A stretch of 64,000 nt of DNA, taken from positions 149,806-213,805 of the forward strand of contig JADWOT020001311.1 in the NCBI GenBank assembly GCA_036345935.2, in the 5' to 3' direction. The position numbers and the translations under genes were made by a program. The notes under the pieces are model-generated. The model saw nothing but the letters and a program-made list of their open reading frames with translations, was not told where the DNA came from and did no database searches. Shown here piece after piece: positions 52,493 through 63,445 of the stretch; the first letter of the stretch is position 1; the number at the start of each line of letters is the position of its first letter. The stretch comes from Taenia hydatigena. Lineage: Eukaryota; Platyhelminthes; Cestoda; Cyclophyllidea; Taeniidae.

Positions 52493-52740
52493 GACTTGGC
52501 TGCTGTGCTCGAGTACTTAGCTGTCGAGGTGGTTGATCTGGCGGGTGATGCTGCGTGCGACAACAAGAAAACGCACATCACACCTTGTCAACTGCAGTTG
52601 GCCATTCGAACGACGGGAAGTCGAACAAGTTGTTGGGCGGTGTAACGGTCGTGCAGGATGGTGTGCTGCTTAACATGCAGGCGATACTGCTGCCGAAAAA
52701 GGCTAGAAGCCGATGGGCATCAAGGTATAGGCCGACCAGG
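52493..52740 (+). pseudogene. Truncated histone H2A pseudogene
   Basis: C-terminal half of a canonical histone H2A (core nucleosome protein), starting at the residue equivalent to about Y57. The first frame, from 52493, reads [20 protein letters not shown], then [18 protein letters not shown]. One base is missing from the Arg codon at 52607-52608. The next frame reads [18 protein letters not shown], then [12 protein letters not shown], and then runs into unrelated sequence. The N-terminal tail and first helices are gone; upstream bases show no H2A similarity. In the acidic patch NDEE has become NDGK. LLGGVT and LLPKK are retained, which points to canonical H2A and not H2A.Z. It is a dead fragment, probably a retrocopy or a histone-cluster relic. 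No poly(A) remnant seen. Confidence 0.88.
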
Positions 52741-53070
52741 TGCATCCTTACAGGCAGACCGATTGACTGACTCTGCAACAATGAACGTGATAACGGGTGT
52801 CTTGAAGGCCACCGAAAGGCGGATTGTTGACCACAAGATGTGTTGGTCGAACGGCTGTCAGCTGGGTGATGGTCTGCCTTACTGTCTTGGGCGTATAGGC
52901 TGCAGAGAGTAGCGATGAGGCTGTGGCACTCAGAATTACGACTGACAGCTTATCTAGATAACAGACATAAGCCTCTGTACGTTAGGTTGCCTTACCGATT
53001 TATCTATCGATGCACGGACTCATGCAGTTAAGTCTATAACGAGGCTTTTGATGGGAAGAGCGCAGGTGGC
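52741..53070. other. GC-richer stretch, nothing recognised
   Basis: Between the H2A fragment and the terminal exon at 53.07 kb the sequence stays GC-richer than average. A short open frame continues to 52912 on the plus strand. No second histone or other motif could be read on either strand. Confidence 0.35.
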
Positions 53071-53151
53071 CTACACGTAGGCGTCCCACTCATCCGACTC
53101 CATCGATGGCTCCGGATTTTTCTCTACTTCTCGACGAAACAGATCGCACGC
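53071..53151 (-). CDS. Terminal exon of an unknown minus-strand gene
   Basis: Short 3' exon, 27 codons including a TAG at 53071-53073. It is preceded by a pyrimidine-rich acceptor (CCCTTTTCCTAAAG). It enters in phase 0 and reads ACDLFRREVEKNPEPS, then MESDEWDAYV-stop. The charged, acidic C-terminal tail and the codon-like composition in an otherwise AT-rich area support coding. The upstream exons must lie further right on the minus strand; I could not link it to the 53.8 kb piece or to the fibronectin type III gene. Protein family not recognised. Confidence 0.45.
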   Translation of the reverse strand, partial: ACDLFRREVEKNPEPSMESDEWDAYV

Positions 53152-53159
53152 CTTTAGGA

Positions 53160-55137
53160 AAAGGGATCATTAAATTGCTGCAAGGGAGAAAGAGGGGGCT
53201 TGTAACCACCTTAGCTCGCAATCGGATAAGGAATAATTAACAGCAGCTTAACCCATTAGGTATAAAAGAAGGCTATGAGGTTTCATACTAGAATGTGTAT
53301 TCCTAAAGTTCTAGGGGATTTTCCAGGTAGAAGATTTGCAAGCAAATGCAACTACCATCAAGTGTATCCATTTTTCAAACCTTATTTTTGGTAAAACATC
53401 AATCGAGCGAATAGGCATTTGGTCAGCCAGTCCTTCAATCTGTAAGCAATTTATAAACTGTGCGTTTTCCAATCAATAATGACAGAATTAATAACATTTT
53501 ACCCATAACGTAGCCCTATATTTCTTCTCTACTAAAGACAGTTATACCCGTTTCACCCGCACAAATAGTTGTAGCAAACTCAGTTTGAGTTATTTTTAGT
53601 CGATGATGGGCCTCGTGATGCCGAATTGAGTCAGTTTATGATTTTGAAATAAATGATGAGCATTGCATAATCTTCCACTTAAATCCGTTATTAACTCTGC
53701 TTACTAATGCGCAAAACAATCCCTTTCGTCGAATCGTGCTGCAGATCGACGTTATTCTAGATACACGTATTTGCGTTTGTTTGTTCGTAGAAAACTAAGG
53801 TAAAATTGGTTGCACTTTGCCTACAAGCACAAAGTCTCTTTTGTGCGGCTTGAAGTTTCATAGTTTGATCGCGACACATTGCAAAAACGGGTGTCTCGTT
53901 TGCATCCCGTAGAGGAAACACTATTGATGATCTACCGTGGAGCATGCCCGCGCATAAAGCAAAATTGGTATGAATTGGATGCCGACTATACTTTTCCTTT
54001 ATCACGAATTTAGCAAATTACAATATATGTATTATGGGAGTGATTGTATGTCAATAAATAAGGCAAAACTAACTACAAGGCACAACATAATCAGGGGGAC
54101 AATAGACTGCGTTAAAAATCCTAAGCACTTTTTGAGTAAAGTAGAGTCCTACGCTTGCCTACTTCTGTACTGCAAAAGTCGCTTGGAGGCCACTGACTTC
54201 TCTCTATTCCCTTCGGAAATGTCGCCGTACTTATAAAGTTTTAGTAGCAAGTGGCATTTTTGATATAAACTAATGGAGGGCAATGTTTAAAATGCAATTC
54301 GAAATCCGGGTTTCAAGTTGTGCTGTTTAATCCCACTTGATATAAATCACTAATAGGGAAAGAGAGATACCATGGTATTGGCCAGAGATTAGAGTTTTTA
54401 TAATGGCTATCTAAAATAATTTAAAGAAGTGTAACTTTGCAATGATAATTGAAAACGGCAATGTCTGGGATCCAATTTGCTTGATCCACTGAATAATTTT
54501 TCATGAAAGCCTCTTAAGTGTCTCAAAACACTTTATGCCTATGTTTTATGGGTGCGGCTCTTCTAGCTGTTGGAAGAGCATATAAAAGGGATAGATAGCA
54601 GTTTTCATGTTACACTACTTGAGTTAAAGGAACCTTTAAGTGATTCCAAAACTAAAAGCAGCCCATAATGAATGGAGGTAATAAAAAGGGTAGGCAGTTG
54701 AAATGACTTAAAGGCATAAATGGTGGCCGCTTGCCAGGCGTTAAGCGGTGCATTTGCATCAAGTTCTCATTACCTTATATATCTTTTGTCTTGAAAAGGC
54801 TAGTTTGGCCGTAAGTATCCGGTATTAACTAACAAGAAAAAGTAGCATGAGTCTTGCAAGTTCTGCTTGCTGTGTGCATTTCAGTTCTAGAATCGGTTAA
54901 CTGGGTTTTCTTCAAAAATAATTCCACAATTGAGTTTATCGCAATGACTTCCGTTGGTTAAGCACACAAAGCTCAAAAATTAAAATTCGCTTCAATTACT
55001 TCAGCATCGCCTTGCAATCTACCATTCTAACCGTTTCTTACTTATTCCTTTATCTCAAATTCTACTCTGTTTCCCAATTGGCACACTTCTCCATGTATTT
55101 TAACCTGCAACACTTGTTCTTCCCTCCCGCAGCAATC
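53160..55137. other. Mostly empty; one weak minus-strand exon candidate at 53.8-54.0 kb
   Basis: At about 53980-53800 the minus strand reads FALCAGMLHGRSSIVFPLRD, then VFAMCRDQTMKLQAAQ. The CRDxTMKL pattern resembles a blade of a WD-type beta-propeller such as NUP160, but one blade-like motif is weak evidence and clean splice boundaries were not found. The remainder has no supported gene. Confidence 0.25.
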
Positions 55138-55272
55138 ATGTCTAATATATCCGTTTTACGATCACCTTTTGTGAGGGCCCTCCTTCTTTTCCGCATTCTG
55201 AATAATCGCTACCGCGCTGCGGTGTGGAAAGTGTCTCAGACCCCGGTGATAGGACAGCTTGTGTGCATTTGA
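55138..55272 (+). CDS. Possible small 44-aa protein
   Basis: Short frame starting at ATG 55138, eight bases after a strong acceptor (TTCTTCCCTCCCGCAG). It ends with TGA at 55270-55272, with AATAAA at 55305-55310. It reads MSNISVLRSPFVRALLLFRI, then RYRAAVWKVSQTPVIGQ and a short tail. The sequence is basic and amphipathic with a hydrophobic centre; the N-terminus could suit a mitochondrial or membrane micro-protein. The acceptor just before the ATG would make this the last exon after a 5' UTR or short coding exon. Upstream the same frame is open to 55012 but AT-rich. Family not recognised. Confidence 0.35.
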   Translation: MSNISVLRSPFVRALLLFRILNNRYRAAVWKVSQTPVIGQLVCI

Positions 55273-57596
55273 CGTAGTGCCTATTCTCTGCTTATTTAGC
55301 AAACAATAAACACAGCCTGCTTCAAGCGTTATAAAAATTGCTTTAATTCTACGTATCTTCATTTCAACTACAAATAAGTAGTGCAGCCTTGCTTGTACAG
55401 CGTGGTAATTTGCAGCCCCTGTTCAACCCCATACATGAGAACGTCTTTTGTGTGCTGCCTTCGTACCAAGAAAACATGCCCTTTTTCACTGATCTGTCTT
55501 TATGCTTTGCACTGCAACCATTCAGACGCAATATAAATTTTAGCATTTCGAACTCGATTTTCTAATTTTTAAGCGGCTAACCACTCTTACGTGTGACACT
55601 GACCGGGATAACAGACGATAGCACTTAAGGAAAAGCTCTCTTCTTTTATTAAGAGCAAGTCTGCTGGCAAAACACATAGGTGGCCATGTATCCATGAGGA
55701 GTAAGCCAAATCTGTTAGATTGATTGCACTGAAACAGGAAAATGAGTGCACAATCACCACATTTGCATTCGAATGCACAGCATACTCAAAAACCAATGAC
55801 TTGCAGAACCACACGCAACTCTTGATCATTAAATGGCGCCATGCCGATGTCTATTACTATCAAATCTGCCTAAGAAATTTGACTTAACTCAATTTAATGC
55901 GAGGTTTGCCTTAACTAGCTTGGCACAGCCAGATTTGCAGTACACTCTTTCTTTGAGCACAACCATAGGCATGATCATTTACGTTGTTGTTTCCCCTCGC
56001 CATCATCTTAAAACAAACCATCTTCGCAAACTAGAAGTGGAACGCACATTACCGATTTAACGCTCAGCAGTCAATGAAGCACAAACTTATGCACTATGAT
56101 AGTTCTGTAAGGATTTACTAGAGATTACAACGGGAGGCATCTGACAATGGAGACTAGACACTAAATGCCAAACGCGTCCTATAGCACGTCAACATAACGC
56201 ACAAAACAACATTTATTGCATTGATTTACTAGCCCAACAATGCTAGGCGCATTTTAACGACTAAAAATTATTCAAATCAAAATTTCCCTTGATGTCTACG
56301 TAATATTTATATGGCAGCAACAAAGCCCTGCGATTTCTCAAGCCTTCCTGAATAGGCTCTAATCGACAAAATCAAATCGCGCATTAATTTGCGCAAGCAC
56401 TGAATGTAATTAGCTGACCTTTTTGCACTCTCCTCACAGTGAACACGTCCCATCGCATTAGTAAAGCAAGCATTTTTGGTTTAGGGTTGTTCTTCTATCA
56501 CCCTGAATTGAAGTCGAAAATCTGATTTTCAATGGCGTACTAACATTATGCCCTATCGAGGATTATTAAACTAACGATGTAGCGCCTCTTTCTAGTCCCT
56601 ACTTATTGCTTCCCAATTCTTTCTAAATCTACTCTCCCATCTCTAGCAATTCCATTAAAGTCGCTTACTTCGTGGGTCAAAGAGGATACTCCGATGTTCA
56701 CTGTTATCGCCTTTGACATATAAGTGAAAGGCTTACCTGCTCTATTGTTATGTAGATTATTTGTCTTCACCGAGTTAATTGAATGTCAAATGTGGCTTTC
56801 CGACAGGCTTCGTTGTTGACGGATCGATAATAATAAGCTGGTCAATCTATGAACTTTAGTCGGGTTGGGACGAGATTCTGCGCGCATTGCTGTGCCGCAG
56901 CCTTTTCTGTGAATGATACATTATAAAATCTGATCGCGCTAATTCATGTCGGCTTGACCTACTGCACTCACCTCTTTTACATCTCTTTCAGTGCCCTATA
57001 GCAAATACCATTTCTGCAGGTTTATTAATTCAGCAAAATCACTAGAAAACCTAACCGATTATGCCAAACTGTTCAAATATCTTAAAGGTTTTGCTGCATT
57101 TAGGCTAAAATTTGTGAAGGCTAACAAGAACGTCCAATTTTTCTAAGCCCTGCCAAATTAAAAGGCCGTGGCATTGGGATCAAAATATCGCTCAGCTGAT
57201 GAGGTTAACATTGGAAGTCCAAAAATTTACCGGCTTTAACAGCTGTTGAAAGAGTTGAGTGGGTGGTCTCAGGAGGCACTGGTTCTGAAATAATCAAAAA
57301 CAGCATTCTCATTGGTTAATGAGATTCGTGCCAACATTTCATTGGCTAATCTTCTTTGCACTCGAAGTGCTTCTAATGAGGCGACTTTAGCCTGGTAGAG
57401 CTAAAAATGGTTATGGCTCTATACATCAACAGCCTTGACATTCTAAGAGTTGACTCGGGATTTTATAATTTGGATCAATTTGTACTTTTCCCAGTGCACT
57501 GGAATCTGAGCCGTTCAAAGTGACAAACATAACTGGTAATTCTTCAGTCAGATGTCAGGAGAGGAGACAGCTTAGGCTAATCACGGCACGTCTTAC
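55273..57596. other. No supported gene
   Basis: Lies downstream of the last fibronectin gene exon I can place. That exon leaves in phase 1 at 57597, so further 3' exons (membrane segment, cytoplasmic tail) would be expected here or beyond, but none could be read with confidence. Open frames at 55587-55829 (-) and 55833-56060 (+) are not convincing. Confidence 0.35.
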
Positions 57597-60500
57597 GTTG
57601 TGTAGTGATAGAGGCTGCTTCTGTTCTCTTCTCTACTGCTACCTCCTCCTTCCCCTTCGGAACGCTGGTTGACACAGCAGTGGGCGTGGTGGAGGTGCTG
57701 GTGGGTGTACCAAACTCTGATGAGAGATTGGCAAGAAACGCAAAAATTTTAACAGTCGTGGGTGGAAAATAATAACAATTATTATTATCATTGCCATCTA
57801 CATCACTTCATTCATTTTGCACTAACCCTACCATCCATCCACACCTCTCAGTGCTGCATATAGTTTCGCATGCCTTAGGAAAGAAGACTTCTGGATTCTA
57901 TGCTTTTACTTACGAAGACACATGGTTCTTACCTGCAGAATCAATGTGTAGCTCGACAAGAGAGCTTGGAGTTCCGTAGTTATCCATGTGTCTCTTTGTC
58001 TTCATGACTGCTTGCACTGTGCATGACAAAAGTCCCGGTCCAACATTCGTCAAAACCGTATGCGTGTCCTCCGTTTTGCCCCTCATTCTGACATAGCTAT
58101 TTTTGAGCTCACAATTCCACTCGTAATAAGGGTGCTTGACAGGCAGTTTAAGTGGCGGATTCCATGTCAGCTTCGCCGATTTTGACCCATTTTGTGTCAA
58201 TTTTATATCCCTCGGAACTCCCAGTACTTAGGAGGAAACAGCAAGTTAACAATAAAGTAGCGCCATGACAAAATATACGCTAATACTTGTGTCTGACCGT
58301 CTTTACCTCCAGCGTTGGTTTCAACGTCACCTAGGTGGGTCCAAAAGGGATTACTTCCAGTGCAGTTGGATCATAATTTGATGCCATATTTGGCATCTGG
58401 GGAGAGGTTATGGAATGTCACTCTTTGTTGGCTGGGTCGAGGTCGTTGTATCACACGGCTTGCATTCCTGTCATACGGAACCGCGTCCACGAGATACGTG
58501 CACGAAGTTGGAAAGAGATGTGGGCTGTCCCATTTCACTGTTACACTATCCCAGGAGACGTATACCTCATAAAAGGGGCCTGCAAGATGACTGGAAAAGA
58601 GGATAACAAAATGTTTTATTTTTCTTCTCTCAATAAAATATAATAGCATAGGTCAAGTTATGAGAGGAGGCGAAATGAGGACACTCACAAAACTTGGGCA
58701 TAGTAATGGGGTGAATGGCTCTTCTGCTCGCAGCGTCATTTGTATATGCCGTAACAGTGTAGTTGCCTGGATACGCGTGGAGAGCTTTTGGACAAACTTC
58801 GAATTGCATGGTCCTTTCGTATTGAGAGTGCACAATTTTGTCATGCCCAATGACATTTTTGTTTCTGCATTTAGACAGATCCTAAAGTAGTCAAGTAAAA
58901 GATTATGCAGATGTAACGCGTCTGTGTTAGTAGCCATAGGATTAAAAGGAGTCTCGTGTGACGCCCTTGGCATTTGGGTAATTAAGCTGACAGCCTAACA
59001 TTCCCTTGCTGTTGCTTCAGTAAATTTACAACAAATTTTACGTAGGGCACCCCTACTCAAAGGTGTCTTCAATGGGGATCTAAGGACTAACAGGGCGCAT
59101 AAGAAGTCTTACACTATAGATGATGTCCAAATCCGTGCATTCTCACAAGGTAGAAGGTTTATCGAAGCATCTTCTTTACCCAAATTAACAAATGTGTCAT
59201 TAGGAAGGAGTTGCACACACCAATCGAGGAGTGCTGCCCGGTTCTTTTCTTTTTGGGATATGATCATGAGAGCAGCGTTTGTAGGGTGATGTAATGCGCC
59301 AAACCGCCTCAAACAATATCAAATCCGTAAGCCTGACAGCTTCATTCGTCATTAGGATAGTGCTCTAATTTGGTCTTCATTCATGCCTATACCTTCTCAT
59401 CTTTATGATGAAGTAGGGCATAGCATTCGTTTCGGCCTCGGTCGGTGTAGAAGAATGACCAGGCATGCGCGGAGGGAGACACGTTATAGTTTAAACGAAG
59501 TACGCACAAGAGCCATTATTATTTCAATTGCACACTCATCGAAGTTGATAATTCAGCCCTTGCTGTTTAGCGCTACTCCATCGAATCAAGTCCTACCCGC
59601 AGCTGTAGAATATAAGGTATCGCAAAGTTGCTAGCAAACATTAGTATTCTGAAAGGGTCGAAATTTGGAAGGAAAGATAGGAAGGAAGGAGGACGAAAAA
59701 CTTACTTTATCGTCGACGAGATCGAAAACAATTGTCTCAATAATATGACTAAAAACGAAGGTGAAGCGACGGATTAAACGAGGATGTGAAGCTGGCGGAC
59801 GGAATGTGACGATGAGACGAGCAGTCTTGGGTGACTTCAGCTCCAACTTTCCGTAGATATCGCACGGTGGATCAACTAGAATAATCAAAACACTTATCTC
59901 GTCAGATAAACAATTTCGTCCATCCAAAGAAGAGGGAAATCATTCTCTTTTAAATATGCTACCTCTGCACAGTGCTCCTATTATCGCAAATTGTAAAGAA
60001 ACTTATGATTTTGAAAGATATTTACGTTCAACCATTGCCTTGGTGGAATCGGAATAAGCTTGTACGTCGGACCTCAGAAGAGATTTAAGCAAATCGCTTG
60101 GGAAGTCAAAATTGGGAAGAAAGCTCTAATGATTGTTTTCTGATCAGCACAGCGATTGCCAGAGACGCACGTTTCCCACCTTGGCAGATATCCAGTGCCT
60201 CGATCTAAGCAAATACACCAGGATGAATTGTGATTCGCGACTAAGCAAAACGTTCCACTAAAAGAAATAAGTAGACTGCTTCTTAAGAGGCTAGAAGTCA
60301 ATGAAAATGAGAATTTTGTAACCATATTTCGATAAAAGAAATGTATTGTTTCGTTTTAGCCTTCAAGTTAGCCATGGCAATCAACTTCTATCAGGTGTAG
60401 ATACTTATAAATCACAGTACTTGCTACGCATTCACGAAGATAATTTTGCGATGTGATGATAATGCACACATATTTTTACTAGTGATAAAAAAATGAGACG

Positions 60501-63445
60501 CAGTTCGGAGGGACAGAAATCGCCAAAAACAAATATTCTGCTCACCTACCGAATTCAAATTAAGTAGCATTTGCATACCGTGTAGCTATCAGATAAAGTC
60601 GCATTGTAGATAATCAGCAAGCATTCCTCCGTGGTTTTGTGCTTCACCACCACCACGAATGGAACATCATCGACTGTACTAACTTTATAAACCTCCCGAT
60701 CCAGTCTAGTAAGGAACAGGTTATGGAACGATTATTTCAAAGGCAAGGTCAATCCAAACCAAACAAATAAATACTGTTGCTTAGGAACACTGAGAACTTA
60801 TTGCTTACGGCGGTTGATTGATCAAGTTTTCTCGGATCAGAAAAAAAGTGCCAATGTGCCACGCTTGAGATAATTATGGTCGATAACTTCACGCATTAGG
60901 ATACATCGAGTCCTACTCTATTCAGCGTGATTTCAAAAAGAAGAAACGCATTAAACGGTAAACATTTGATCAAGATTGTATAATGTGCTTGGTGGTAGAT
61001 CTTGTTAACCTCCAATTCATGCAGACGCATCATCATAGGTAGGACAATTCGTTCAAATGGCTCTGGATTGCAAATTCGTACTCGGTAAAATGTGATTTAG
61101 AGGTTTGTCTTTTACTAGAAAAATCAAAACTTTTCTACAACGGGTAAGCTTAGCAATTTATTTGTAAAAGCACCTTCCAAACATTTAAGACACAATATGA
61201 CAAACAAGGCAATATTACCGATTCGCCACTCGAAGTGACGTTAAAATTTGCAAACATCTTTGTGTTCCAGATTTGGTGAATCATGTCCTGAGTATTTCAT
61301 GTTAAGTCGAGACCTTTACAACACCGCGTCCTGCTACTGCCCTGTTTTAGTATATCGCCCACGGGTGTAGATAGACAAGGACTTGGGCAAACCACTCTTC
61401 TCCAACCATCTTTCACTTCTTTTGAGAAAGATTTGGAGGCTCTTCGTTATCGGAAGGATGGAACGGACTATTATCTGCTATTTCCATTGGCAGTCTTGCA
61501 AGGCTAAGCTTGCGAATCAATGCGTGTTGGTTTTCCAAGCTGCAGTGTCTCAGTGATGCAAACTGAAGATCTTATGTCAAGGGTAAAAGCAACATGCGCG
61601 CATACATATTATATGCATCACTGAGCCACTACGACTTGGAAAAACACAACGTACTGATTTGCAGGCTTAGCCTTGCAATGGGGACGATGAAAATAGCAGA
61701 TGAAGATCCAATTGATTCGTCGCGATTCGCCATTCATCGTGTCTTCGCAGCCATGATGTCGGAGGGTGAGGCTGCGCGGAAATTGGCGGCGGATCTGTAC
61801 GAGATATCTAATGCCCTGGGACGTGATGTGGTGACCGATACGCTGGAGGTAGAGGAAGATAGGGAGTCGGTTGGCGAACCCGATGAATCTAGTAGGAGGA
61901 GAGATGATCACTTACCGGCTGGATGGAGTAGCTTCCGAAGTAGAATCAGTCGTGCTTTTTGAAGGGTCGATGGTGGCACCCAACGGGTCTTTAGGAAGCC
62001 TTAGAAAATCTGTTTTGGCATATGTCCAGGTGATACCATACGACCAGACCCACTGACTCTCTACTTGTCTGTAGCCAGTCTGTACTGTCCTGAGATGCAT
62101 TTCTACTGAGCAGGGAGGATACATCCTCGTACGGAGCGACAAAACATTAGTGTCAAAAAATACCCGCTTATGAATAACTTGGCTTCTTTGTTTTTTGTTA
62201 ATGGCAGTTTGTTTGGCCGATTTGGCGGTAATTTAAGCTAGTTAAAAATAGAGCTTGCAAGTTGTACTTATTTCGCCAAGCTATGCAGTGGCAGACTACG
62301 CCAACAGTCCTTCTATTCTTTTGGTGCCCTATCGCCACTTGTTCAATTGATTGAGATTGTTGTTGATGAACCGCAATGACGACCAGGTTGACACCACACA
62401 ATGGTTAGACTTCTGCACCTGATGTAGATAGATAATTTCGTTGTAGCCACTAAAAACATGTCAAATTTTGACATCCACTGCAGCCTTGAGTACTGCACAA
62501 TGATCAGTAAAGAAATAGGATCAGGTTAGAAGGAACGCTGTTTTGAAGGAAGGGCTCGCACGATTGGCAATGATCTTCGCCACATACGAGGACGGGTGTG
62601 CCAATTGACTGCTGTTTCTTTGGGATAATTTCAGTGTAGTTGATTCCTATTTTGCATGCAATTGGAAAGTGTTCTTTAAACTAATTTGAGTCTTCAGCCT
62701 TTACTTGCAATCAGCACAGGAACATTTATTGTCTTCTCTTTATTAATATTGGCTATGCAATGTATTTATCGCACTTACCATCTCTTGGTTGTTAGTTTAG
62801 ACTCAAATTAAATACATTAAGCTGAAGTAGGCATTTTGTTACCATACAATTATTACCGATGTTCTTCTAAGGGAATTTCTACTTATGCTGTCATTTAGCA
62901 GCATGGTTTTATGGTTTCATCTTCATTTCGACGATGTCGGTCTCTCAACCCTGTATAATATGTTGATAGGCAGCGACGATTTTGTAGTCGTGAGTGCAAA
63001 AGTGTATCTTAATTACCTGCTTTCCTAGGCGATTGTGATGCATAACCAAAACCACCTATTGCACAAATATTGATTTTAAAAAAGTAAACGAATACCTGAG
63101 TTAGTATGTAATCACGTGAGGCAGGTATTGCACGCAGTGCTTACACATATTTGCTGTTGACATCAATGAACAACAGCGTACTAGCATTCCTAGATTTCAT
63201 TCCGCCCATTTCTATGCCTTGCGTTCGGCTTATACTGAGTCCTTTCTGCTGTTCCGGGTGCCAAGCACTCTAGAAGGAAGAGGTGTTGGTCGGAACTCTC
63301 GCTAGAGCTGCCTAACTTGCTTTGCTCGAACTGGAGGACAGAACAAGAAGGGGTTTGTTTATTTGTGAATGTAATGGTACTGCTGTCAACTTCGCCAAGA
63401 ATCGTGTGGGAGGGTGGAACTTGAAAGACCTTTGCGAAACACTTG
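57597..63445 (-). CDS. Fibronectin type III domain gene, multi-exon
   Basis: Minus-strand gene with several FN3 domains, hence probably an extracellular or receptor protein. Phase-matched exons in gene order: about 62158-61916 (ends phase 2), 60705-60579 (phase 2 to 0), 60125-60026 (0 to 1), 59875-59706 (1 to 0), 58881-58689 (0 to 1), 58579-58307 (1 to 1), 58226-57933 (1 to 1) and 57716-57597 (1 to 1). An FN3-like exon at about 63445-63229 (DSSTITFTNKQTPSC, LECLAPGTAERTQYKPNA) lies further upstream, its junction unresolved. Domain signs: VDPPCDIYGKLELKSPKTA, GNYTVTAYTND, SVTVKWDSPHLFP, NLSPDAKYGIKL, AKLTWNPPLKLP. FN3 units start at phase-1 introns, typical of shuffled extracellular modules. 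Exon 57716-57597 is Ser/Thr/Pro-rich (TPTSTSTTPTAVSTS), like a stalk. The exon 58579-58307 contains an in-frame TGA. The signal peptide, membrane segment and both gene ends were not found. Confidence 0.75.
58371..58373 (-). other. In-frame TGA inside an FN3 exon
   Basis: In exon 58579-58307 the frame reads NLSPDAKYGIKL, then TGA, then SNCTGSNPFWTHLG, before the donor GGAG|GTAAAG. The FN3 pattern continues on both sides, so the codon probably was TGG or CGA. The exon is 273 bases and phase 1 at both ends, so skipping it would keep the frame. Either the gene is a pseudogene, or this exon is skipped, or the base is a sequence error. Confidence 0.7.
61678..61962 (+). CDS. Hypothetical 94-aa protein, plus strand
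   Basis: Frame from ATG 61678 to a TGA at 61960-61962, and open upstream to 61594. An acceptor-like GATTTGCAG ends at 61664. It reads MGTMKIADEDPIDSSRFAIH, then GEAARKLAADLYEISNALG, followed by an acidic stretch (LEVEEDRESVGEPDE). The helix-forming, charged composition and local GC rise are more protein-like than the surroundings. Its last 47 bases overlap, in antisense, the FN3 exon ending at 61916. It could be a small independent gene or an exon whose true end lies before the overlap. No family recognised. Confidence 0.35.
   Translation: MGTMKIADEDPIDSSRFAIHRVFAAMMSEGEAARKLAADLYEISNALGRDVVTDTLEVEEDRESVGEPDESSRRRDDHLPAGWSSFRSRISRAF

Noticed and set aside
53800..53980. NUP160-like beta-propeller exon on the minus strand
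   Set aside because: One CRDxTMKL motif without clean exon boundaries is not enough to name a gene; kept only as a remark.
60126..60255. Minus-strand Cys-containing frame beginning GTFCLVANHNSS
   Set aside because: It has an acceptor-like start, but the exons at 60705-60579 and 60125-60026 join in phase without it and it runs into a TGA at 60074. It is better read as intron.
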